The notes under the pieces were generated by a model that did no database searches, was not told the origin of the DNA, and worked only from the letters and a program-made list of their open reading frames with translations. From Clostridiales bacterium (GTDB lineage Bacteria > Bacillota > Clostridia > Oscillospirales > Acutalibacteraceae): a DNA stretch of 5,802 bases. The stretch is taken from assembly GCA_019417145.1 (NCBI GenBank), contig DXVY01000113.1, forward strand, positions 1 to 5,802, given 5' to 3'. The position numbers and the translations under genes are program-made. Below, piece after piece: positions 1 to 3,462 of this stretch. Positions within the stretch are counted from its first letter, which is position 1. Every line of letters begins with the position of its first letter.

Positions 1-82
1 GGTTCATCTCTTCGCTCACGCCGCCGATGTTCGTGTGGATATGGGTGGTTGCCGTACGTTTTTTACATTTATCGCAAAGCAT
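1..82 (-). CDS. mcsA: McsA, N-terminal fragment (cut by window edge)
   Basis: Reading leftwards from an ATG at 82-80 gives 27 residues that begin MLCDKCKKRTATTHI. The CxxC pair (Cys3, Cys6) followed by a TATTHI-like strand matches the start of McsA, the zinc-binding partner of the protein-arginine kinase McsB. In the family these proteins act with ClpC to inactivate CtsR and mark proteins for degradation. A GGGAG ribosome binding site (97-93) lies 10 nt upstream of the ATG. The gene starts 17 nt after the ctsR stop on the same strand, the usual ctsR-mcsA order, so it is probably co-transcribed from the CtsR-controlled promoter. The rest of the gene, with further zinc motifs and the UVR domain, would lie outside the window. 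The call rests on few residues but is strongly supported by context. Confidence 0.85.
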   Translation of the reverse strand, partial: MLCDKCKKRTATTHIHTNIGGVSEEMN

Positions 83-99
83 TATGTATCATCTCCCTT

Positions 100-552
100 T
101 CAAATCTGCGTAAGCAGCATATGCTTGAGCAACGCCGCCCGCAAGCCGTCTCTGTCCTCGGCCGAAACCTGTCGCAACACGGCGGCCGAAAGCGCCGCCT
201 CCATGACCGCGCCCGCGCCCGACGGGATCAGGTGGCCGTAAATACAATTGTCCAGCAGCGCCCTGGCGCTGGATGCATCCAGCTTACCGCCGATGGAATT
301 GATGATATGCATCAGCGCCGAGCTCCGATCCAGCTGGACCCGCGTAATGCGGATATATCCCCCGCCGCCGCGGCGGCTTTCCACCATGTATCCCTGCTCG
401 GGCGTAAAACGGGAGGCGATCACATAATTGATCTGGCTTGGAACACAACCCACGCTTTCGGCCATCTCGTTCCTGCGAATCTCGGCCGAATCCTGCTCCG
501 AGGCGTCCAGTAGCTTTAATATGCGCTCGGTTATAATATCGCTCATCTTCAT
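100..552 (-). CDS. ctsR: CtsR, class III heat-shock repressor
   Basis: A 150-residue protein, the usual CtsR length. An N-terminal winged helix-turn-helix spans about residues 4-70. It contains CVPSQINYVI (36-45), RFTPEQGY (48-55) and the glycine-rich wing RRGGGGYIRI (60-69), nearly identical to what I recall of Bacillus CtsR. In that family the wing contacts DNA and the glycine loop acts as the heat sensor; the adjacent arginine (Arg61 here) is a McsB target. The C-terminal helical part (about 75-150) includes ERDELRA-like residues (EDRDGLRAALLKHML) and is the expected dimer and ClpC-contact region. I chose the ATG at 552 because AGGAG (565-561) sits 8 nt upstream. The open frame continues upstream to 633, but that extension overlaps the promoter. 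The gene is followed by mcsA, and its promoter carries two CtsR operators, so it is very probably autoregulated. Confidence 0.96.
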   Translation of the reverse strand: MKMSDIITERILKLLDASEQDSAEIRRNEMAESVGCVPSQINYVIASRFTPEQGYMVESRRGGGGYIRITRVQLDRSSALMHIINSIGGKLDASSARALLDNCIYGHLIPSGAGAVMEAALSAAVLRQVSAEDRDGLRAALLKHMLLTQI

Positions 553-560
553 AATAAGAT

Positions 561-565
561 CTCCT
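561..565 (-). promoter_or_regulatory. Ribosome binding site of ctsR
   Basis: AGGAG on the minus strand, 8 nt before the ATG at 552. A second in-frame ATG at 546 would be 14 nt away. This fixes the start at 552 rather than at the 5' end of the open frame (633). Confidence 0.8.
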
Positions 566-574
566 AGGCTGCAA

Positions 575-591
575 ATTGACTTTTCCTGACC
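575..591 (-). promoter_or_regulatory. CtsR operator, downstream copy
   Basis: Read on the minus strand the site is GGTCAGG-AAA-AGTCAAT. This fits the CtsR tandem-heptad pattern RGTCAAA-NAN-RGTCAAA with two changes in the first heptad and one in the second. It lies just downstream of the predicted transcription start (about 599), so bound CtsR would block initiation or early elongation. It forms the left arm of a perfect 15-bp inverted repeat (576-590 with 619-633). Confidence 0.85.
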
Positions 592-605
592 TTTCTGATA
601 CATAT

Positions 606-633
606 AGTATAGCATAAAGTCAGGAAAAGTCAA
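606..633 (-). promoter_or_regulatory. Sigma-A promoter of ctsR-mcsA
   Basis: On the minus strand, TTGACT (633-628) and TATACT (611-606) are separated by 16 bp. Each hexamer matches consensus at five of six positions. The start site should be near 599, giving a leader of about 47 nt before ctsR. The -35 lies inside the upstream CtsR operator and the -10 falls between the two operators. Confidence 0.8.
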
Positions 634-634
634 A
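618..634 (+). promoter_or_regulatory. CtsR operator, upstream copy
   Basis: Read on the plus strand the site is AGTCAGG-AAA-AGTCAAA. The second heptad is a perfect RGTCAAA and the first differs at its last two bases. It covers the -35 hexamer of the ctsR promoter, so occupancy should exclude RNA polymerase. It is the mirror image of the downstream operator, in the opposite orientation. Confidence 0.87.
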
Positions 635-677
635 CGGCAAAATGGCGATTACCAAGAAATTTTCCATTCGTTCATAA

Positions 678-869
678 TTACAAGCCAGACGAGTCCTTCT
701 TTTTGTTCTGCGGCGGGTTGGGCCGCTGGGTCGTCCGGGCCATTCCATATCTTCGCTTATGCGCTAGGCTCCTGGGCTCTTCAGAAAAGGGATCGGGAGC
801 CAGTTCCTCCGTGATCTCCTGATCGTCGTCGTAATACAGTCCAAAGCGTACGCCGAAATGCTCTGCCAT
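678..869 (-). CDS. Small hypothetical protein, 63 aa, upstream of ctsR
   Basis: I do not recognise this protein. It begins MAEHFGVRFGLYYDDDQEI. The first half is acidic with an aromatic start; the second half (from about residue 33) is strongly basic and rich in Arg, Lys, Gln and Pro, ending NKKKDSSGL. No signal peptide, membrane segment or cysteine pattern is visible, and the C-terminal half is probably disordered. The start at 869 is supported by GGGAG (884-880) 10 nt upstream, the same sequence and spacing as at mcsA. An in-frame ATG at 890 lacks a comparable site, and the frame stays open to 1406 through what looks like non-coding sequence, so the long version is unlikely. It ends 44 bp before the upstream CtsR operator, with no clear terminator, so read-through into ctsR is possible. 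It could still be a chance ORF. Confidence 0.5.
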   Translation of the reverse strand: MAEHFGVRFGLYYDDDQEITEELAPDPFSEEPRSLAHKRRYGMARTTQRPNPPQNKKKDSSGL

Positions 870-904
870 ATGGTCGCATCTCCCTTCCATACTATATGGC
901 CGTG

Positions 905-924
905 CGCCGGCTAACATGCCGGCG
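905..924. repeat. GC-rich inverted repeat (hairpin)
   Basis: CGCCGGC (905-911) and GCCGGCG (918-924) form a perfect 7-bp stem with a 6-nt loop, extendable by one wobble and one T-A pair to 903-926. On the plus strand it is followed by TAGTTTT. That resembles a weak terminator, but no plus-strand gene lies upstream. It sits 36 bp upstream of the 63-aa ORF start, so it could shape that transcript's leader or act as a protein site. Confidence 0.45.
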
Positions 925-951
925 TAGTTTTGCCGGCCTCCTGTGGGAAAA

Positions 952-974
952 CCGGCCACATATAGTTTGGCCGG
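952..974. repeat. Inverted repeat CCGGCCA-N9-TGGCCGG
   Basis: Perfect 7-bp arms (952-958 and 968-974) flank a 9-bp AT-rich spacer CATATAGTT. GC arms around a TATAGT-like core could be an operator over a -10 element, or simply a hairpin. The CATATAGT core recurs elsewhere in the window. Confidence 0.4.
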
Positions 975-1033
975 ATACGGAAGGGATATGCAAAAAGCAG
1001 GACGCACACGCTTGCAGGCCCACGCCGCCTTTT

Positions 1034-1045
1034 TTACATCTGTAA
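1034..1045. promoter_or_regulatory. TACAnnTGTA palindrome, possible BlaI/CopY-type operator
   Basis: TTACA-TC-TGTAA, 59 bp upstream of the Cys-rich gene start. The core TACATCTGTA fits TACAnnTGTA, the operator form recognised by BlaI/MecI/CopY-family repressors, which respond to beta-lactams or copper. No such regulator is in the window, and a site this short can occur by chance. Confidence 0.25.
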
Positions 1046-1063
1046 CCAAAAGCCGCCCGGCGC

Positions 1064-1072
1064 CATAGTATG
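1064..1072 (+). promoter_or_regulatory. Possible sporulation-type -10 element for the Cys-rich gene
   Basis: CATAGTATG matches CATAnnnTR, the -10 shape used by the mother-cell sigma factors SigE and SigK. An AC dinucleotide (1045-1046) lies 17 bp upstream, as in SigK -35 elements. Start would be near 1079, shortly before the ribosome binding site at 1087. No good sigma-A hexamer pair was found here, which makes this reading possible but not proven. Confidence 0.25.
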
Positions 1073-1103
1073 TTGATGAAGGCACGAAAGGAGGAAAAAC
1101 GGC

Positions 1104-1250
1104 ATGTGTTGTAACAACCTGTTTGGCGGCAACAGCTGCACTTGGGTTCTGATCCTCGTTGTCCTGGTACTGTGCTGCAACTGCGGCAGCGGTTTTAGCA
1201 ACGACGGTTGCGGCTGCGGCAACGCCCGCGACAACGACTGCTGCTGCTAG
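1104..1250 (+). CDS. Small cysteine-rich hydrophobic protein, 48 aa
   Basis: The protein begins MCCNNLFGGNSC, continues with a hydrophobic stretch (WVLILVVLVL, residues 14-23), and ends in a Gly/Asn/Cys-rich tail closing with CCC. It has 11 cysteines in 48 residues, at 2, 3, 12, 24, 25, 27, 36, 38, 46, 47 and 48, often paired or as CxC. The hydrophobic segment is short but could insert into or lie on a membrane. The gene is convincing because a near-perfect AAAGGAGG (1087-1094) lies 9 nt before the ATG and a strong terminator follows. From memory, Clostridia carry tiny proteins of this build, some labelled as high-cysteine 'chorion-like' proteins, without known function; I cannot verify membership. 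Metal binding, or a disulfide-linked surface or spore role, are inferences from composition. It stands alone in its transcription unit. Confidence 0.8.
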   Translation: MCCNNLFGGNSCTWVLILVVLVLCCNCGSGFSNDGCGCGNARDNDCCC

Positions 1251-1261
1251 TCGCCCTGTTG

Positions 1262-1307
1262 CGGCCGGGAAAGCTTTCGAGCCATTGATCCATACATTTT
1301 CCGGCCG
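1262..1307. repeat. Inverted repeat in the 3' region of the Cys-rich gene
   Basis: CGGCCGG (1262-1268) pairs with CCGGCCG (1301-1307). The stem extends inwards by a G-T wobble and three A-T pairs to 11 bp, leaving a 24-nt loop. It starts 12 nt after the stop codon and lacks its own T-tract, so it more likely contributes to 3' mRNA structure than to termination. Confidence 0.4.
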
Positions 1308-1318
1308 TATCGCAAAGC

Positions 1319-1342
1319 GGGGCGGGCCCGTAGGTCCGCCCC
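1319..1342. repeat. GC-rich hairpin before the terminator
   Basis: Ten base pairs including one G-T wobble, with a CGTA loop, formed by GGGGCGGGCC and GGTCCGCCCC. No T-tract follows. It lies 5 bp before the strong terminator hairpin and may stabilise the transcript end. Confidence 0.45.
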
Positions 1343-1347
1343 CAAGG

Positions 1348-1385
1348 GGAAAACCCCGGAGCGCATAAGCGCTCCGGGGTTTTCC
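1348..1385. terminator. Strong bidirectional terminator
   Basis: A perfect 17-bp stem (1348-1364 with 1369-1385) around an ATAA loop. The GC core CCCCGGAGCGC is flanked by AAAA on the left and TTTT on the right, so it can terminate transcription from either side. It ends the plus-strand Cys-rich gene unit and insulates it from the convergent rsmD operon. Confidence 0.92.
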
Positions 1386-1403
1386 TGTATCTACGCGACA
1401 AAC

Positions 1404-1441
1404 CAAAACAGGCCGTTTCTTCCCCTGCGGATGAAACGGCC
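1404..1441 (-). terminator. Terminator of the rsmD-coaD-coiled-coil operon
   Basis: On the minus strand a perfect 9-bp stem of GGCCGTTTC (1441-1433) and GAAACGGCC (1419-1411) with a 13-nt loop is followed by TGTTTTGG. It begins 29 nt after the stop codon at 1471. The T-run is short, but the bidirectional terminator immediately beyond would act as a backup. Confidence 0.75.
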
Positions 1442-1470
1442 CCTTCCGGTATGTACAACCAAATCGGTCC

Positions 1471-1965
1471 TTAACGGCCCTGCTCCCGCTTCTGCTGGGG
1501 GGGCGCCGCCTGGGGGATCTGCTGCTTCAGAGAGGCGCGGGTTTTCCGGATCTCGGCCAGGTTGGCGGTCAATCCCTCATCGGCCCGGCGCATGATATCA
1601 TCCACAAAATCCTGGGCGGCCTTGCGCATTTCCCGGCTCTTGGCCTGGGCATTGGAAATGATTTCGCTGGCCTTTTGCTGGGCAAGACGGGTGATTTCCT
1701 CCTGGGCCACCAGCGCCTTGGCGCGCTCCTCCGCCGCGCGAATGATATTGTCCGATTCCCGCTTGGCGGTGGTGATAATATCGTTGCGGTCGGCAACGAT
1801 GCCCCGGGCCTGTTTGATCTCCGGCGGCATATTCAACCGGATATCGTCGATAATCACCCGGAGCTTCTCCACTTCCATGACCGCGCGGCCGCCGGGAAAT
1901 TTCATGCCCTTGTCCAGCATCTCATCCAATTGGTCCAACAGTTGTTCCATATTGCTGTTACTCAT
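1471..1965 (-). CDS. Conserved coiled-coil protein, 164 aa, function unknown
   Basis: A soluble, charged protein predicted to be mostly helical. Residues 1-48 include two short amphipathic helices around KGMKFPGGRAVMEVEKL (19-35). Residues about 49-148 form a long Ala/Glu/Lys/Arg-rich helix typical of coiled coils, such as IIRAAEERAKALVAQEE (74-90). The tail is Pro/Gln-rich (150-164). No membrane segment, cysteine or catalytic motif is visible. Similar proteins in Clostridia are often annotated loosely as ATPase, ATP synthase b/H-like or DivIVA-like because of the coiled coil; there is no nucleotide-binding motif, so 'ATPase' would be misleading. It overlaps coaD by four bases (ATGA), with AAAGGA (1980-1975) 9 nt upstream inside coaD, so its translation is likely coupled to coaD. 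A scaffold or division-related role is only a guess. Confidence 0.88.
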   Translation of the reverse strand: MSNSNMEQLLDQLDEMLDKGMKFPGGRAVMEVEKLRVIIDDIRLNMPPEIKQARGIVADRNDIITTAKRESDNIIRAAEERAKALVAQEEITRLAQQKASEIISNAQAKSREMRKAAQDFVDDIMRRADEGLTANLAEIRKTRASLKQQIPQAAPPQQKREQGR

Positions 1966-2465
1966 TTTATCGCGTCCTTTCCACTTAATCTCCTCTTAAT
2001 ATCCTCATGTATAACCGCGGGAACAAACTCCCGAATGTCCCCGCCCATGCTGCCGATCAGCTTGACCATGCTGGAGCTGAGGTACATATATTCCGCGCTG
2101 GTGGTGAGAAACACGGTTTCAGCCTCTGGATTGAGCTTTTTATTTGTAAGCGACATCTGGAATTCGTACTCAAAATCCGACATGGCCCGCAAACCCTTGA
2201 CAATCACCTTAGCGTCCCTCTGGCGGGCGTAATCAGCCAGCAGCCCGCCGTAAGCGTCCGCCTCCACATTGGGGATGGCGGCGGTGCATTTCCGGATCAT
2301 AGCCAGCCTTTCCTCCACGGAAAAGCTCGGCTTCTTGGAGGTATTGGTGGCCACCACCACAATGACCCGTTCAAACATAAACGAAGCCCGGCGAATAATG
2401 TCCAGATGGCCCATGGTGATGGGATCAAAGCTGCCGGGACAGACCGCGATAATGCCAGACCTCAT
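1962..2465 (-). CDS. coaD: Phosphopantetheine adenylyltransferase (PPAT)
   Basis: CoaD transfers AMP from ATP to 4'-phosphopantetheine, giving dephospho-CoA and pyrophosphate, the penultimate step of coenzyme A synthesis in the cytosol. The 167-residue length is normal. Family motifs are all present: PGSFDPITMGHLDII (10-24) with the nucleotidyltransferase TxGH signature (17-20), SKKPSFSVEERLAMI (43-57), KGLRAMSDFEYEFQM (90-104) and the C-terminal nucleotide-binding SSSMVK (130-135). The usual Glu after VK is Leu here (VKLIG), a small departure away from the catalytic core. The ATG at 2465 overlaps the rsmD stop as ATGA, with GGAAGAGG just upstream in rsmD. The stop in turn overlaps the next gene's ATG. 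This tight packing indicates one operon with translational coupling. Confidence 0.97.
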   Translation of the reverse strand: MRSGIIAVCPGSFDPITMGHLDIIRRASFMFERVIVVVATNTSKKPSFSVEERLAMIRKCTAAIPNVEADAYGGLLADYARQRDAKVIVKGLRAMSDFEYEFQMSLTNKKLNPEAETVFLTTSAEYMYLSSSMVKLIGSMGGDIREFVPAVIHEDIKRRLSGKDAIK

Positions 2466-3022
2466 GCCTCTTCCTTCTTTCTGTACAGGGAAACGGCCGT
2501 CTTGCCGTAGCGATAGACCCGGACCTTTTCAAATCCGCCGGCCGTTTCGGGCAGAAGCGCCGCTTCCCCCTTTCGCTCCACAGGATGCTCGCAGAGAATC
2601 ATACCATAGTCGCTCATACGGGCCGCCGTCTTCTCCAAGGCGTCCGCCAGGATGCCGGCGTGATAGGGCGGGTCCAGAAAGGCAATATCAAATGTATCAC
2701 CCGACCGGGCGAGAAAAGACGCATAGTCCGCCCGGAAAACCCGGGCCCCTTCTCCAAGACCGGTGGAAGTCAGATTCTTTTTTATCATCTGCACCGACGG
2801 GTCGGCCGCGTCTACAAAAACCGCCGAGGCCGCTCCCCGGCTCAATGCCTCTATGCCCATCTGTCCGGATCCGGCAAACAGATCCAGAAAGCGCCGTCCC
2901 TCTATATCAAACTGGATGACGCTGAACACAGCCTCCTTTACCCTGTCGGATGTGGGGCGGACCTCCTCCCCCGATAGGGTCTCCAGCCTGCGGCCGCGGG
3001 CCTTGCCTGTTATCACTCTCAT
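2462..3022 (-). CDS. rsmD: 16S rRNA (guanine(966)-N2)-methyltransferase RsmD
   Basis: RsmD uses S-adenosylmethionine to methylate the N2 of G966 (E. coli numbering) in 16S rRNA during small-subunit assembly. The 186-residue protein starts MRVITGKARGRRL, the standard RsmD N-terminus, followed by RPTSDRVKEAVFSVI (22-36). The SAM-binding motif I is DLFAGSG (47-53), and the catalytic DPPY (117-120) is the form expected of amino-group methyltransferases. I chose the ATG at 3022 because GGAG (3033-3030) lies 7 nt upstream. The frame stays open to 3115, but that would put the start inside the -35 hexamer of the gene's own promoter. It is first in an operon with coaD, overlapping it by four bases; the rsmD-coaD pairing is widespread in bacteria. 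Confidence 0.96.
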   Translation of the reverse strand: MRVITGKARGRRLETLSGEEVRPTSDRVKEAVFSVIQFDIEGRRFLDLFAGSGQMGIEALSRGAASAVFVDAADPSVQMIKKNLTSTGLGEGARVFRADYASFLARSGDTFDIAFLDPPYHAGILADALEKTAARMSDYGMILCEHPVERKGEAALLPETAGGFEKVRVYRYGKTAVSLYRKKEEA

Positions 3023-3029
3023 GTCAACA

Positions 3030-3033
3030 CTCC
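3030..3033 (-). promoter_or_regulatory. Ribosome binding site of rsmD
   Basis: GGAG on the minus strand, 7 nt before the ATG at 3022. With the promoter at 3086-3115 it sets the rsmD start and rules out the longer open frame. Confidence 0.7.
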
Positions 3034-3085
3034 ATATCGTCCGGCGGGCCTCCGCTGGATAGCCGGCCGCATAAAGGTTCATACT

Positions 3086-3115
3086 ATTATCCCATCTTGT
3101 GACGGTTTTTGTCAA
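3086..3115 (-). promoter_or_regulatory. Sigma-A promoter of the rsmD operon
   Basis: On the minus strand, a consensus TTGACA (3115-3110) and GATAAT (3091-3086) are 18 bp apart. Transcription should start near 3079, giving a leader of about 57 nt before rsmD. No operator-like repeat overlaps it, which fits constitutive housekeeping expression. Confidence 0.85.
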
Positions 3116-3373
3116 TACCTTTTTGCATCTTATCCAATATTTCGCAGATCATGTCCCTTTTCCCAAAAAACACGCGCCGTCCGAGGCAACCGCTCCTTTT
3201 GCATCCCTTCCGGCCAGCGGGCTTCCGTTAGCGCCCGCAATGCCTATTGCTCTTGCGCATACAAAGGATTTTTCACCCTGGCATGACGGCACCGATCTAT
3301 ATTTTAGCTAAATCTCACAAAATGCTACCCCATAATTCATTGTTTTTAATTGATGGATTTTGAATGGTTTTTA
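3116..3373. other. Intergenic region between divergent operons, no gene recognised
   Basis: This lies between the rsmD promoter (minus) and the fruR promoter (plus). An open frame on the plus strand (3099-3311) lacks a ribosome binding site, overlaps the rsmD promoter and resembles no protein I know. Visible structure is limited to GCGGGC-N10-GCCCGC (3217-3238), a small GCAAT-GCCT-ATTGC palindrome (3237-3250), and a repeated TTTTGCATC (3121-3129 and 3197-3205). Composition changes from GC-rich to AT-rich after about 3295, where fruR control sequence begins. Confidence 0.6.
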
Positions 3374-3390
3374 TTGAAATTGATTTTTGA
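3350..3390 (+). promoter_or_regulatory. TTGA direct-repeat array, candidate FruR operator
   Basis: TTGA occurs five times in the same orientation in 41 bp, at 3350, 3360, 3374, 3380 and 3387. Two of the intervals read TTGA-TGGATTTTGA and TTGA-TTTTTGA. The array overlaps the -35 and spacer of the fruR promoter. DeoR-family repressors often bind repeated short sites here, so autoregulation by FruR is the natural inference, but the motif has not been matched to a known FruR consensus. Confidence 0.45.
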
Positions 3391-3402
3391 GTGTGTTATA
3401 GT
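3374..3402 (+). promoter_or_regulatory. Sigma-A promoter of fruR-fruK-fruA
   Basis: TTGAAA (3374-3379) and TATAGT (3397-3402) are 17 bp apart, and TGT precedes the -10 to form an extended TGn element. Start would be near 3408-3410, giving a leader of about 55 nt. It is the only good promoter upstream of the three fructose genes, whose intergenic gaps are too short for others. Confidence 0.82.
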
Positions 3403-3450
3403 AAGCGCAGAAAGAAAAAACAATAAATTTCCATCATTATCAAGCAAAGC

Positions 3451-3457
3451 GAGGTGA
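3451..3457 (+). promoter_or_regulatory. Ribosome binding site of fruR
   Basis: GAGGTGA, 5 nt before the ATG at 3463. An in-frame GTG at 3454 lies within this site and so cannot be the start. Confidence 0.75.
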
Positions 3458-3462
3458 GATTT

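Larger units (their letters stand above)
870..1103. other. Divergent intergenic region with palindromes
   Basis: This stretch separates the minus-strand 63-aa ORF from the plus-strand Cys-rich gene and should hold both promoters. No clean sigma-A promoter is visible for either. It contains GCCGGC-based inverted repeats (905-924, 952-974), a TTACA-TC-TGTAA palindrome (1034-1045) and a CATAGTATG element (1064-1072). No further ORF with a ribosome binding site was found. Confidence 0.6.

Noticed and set aside
637..672. AATGG/CCATT pairing between the 63-aa ORF and ctsR as a possible terminator.
   Set aside because: Five base pairs with an 18-nt loop is too weak to call a terminator, although a few T residues follow on the minus strand.
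903..931. The 905-924 hairpin followed by TAGTTTT as a plus-strand terminator.
   Set aside because: There is no plus-strand gene upstream for it to terminate, and the T-tract is interrupted.
678..1406. A 242-codon minus-strand open frame spanning the Cys-rich gene and the intergenic region.
   Set aside because: Its upstream part is antisense to the Cys-rich gene and its terminator hairpins, and it is low-complexity alanine. Only the last 63 codons have a ribosome binding site and protein-like composition, so only those are kept.
1562..2232. Long plus-strand frames opposite the coiled-coil gene and coaD.
   Set aside because: They are antisense shadows of two well-supported genes, without ribosome binding sites or family motifs.
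3088..3156. A short minus-strand frame encoding MICEILDKMQKGIDKNRHKMG upstream of rsmD.
   Set aside because: It looks protein-like, but the only Shine-Dalgarno-like GGG is about 2 nt from the ATG. The frame covers the rsmD promoter and has only 21 codons.
3099..3311. A 70-codon plus-strand ORF in the rsmD-fruR gap.
   Set aside because: Its start overlaps the rsmD -35 region, it has no ribosome binding site, and the protein resembles nothing known to me.
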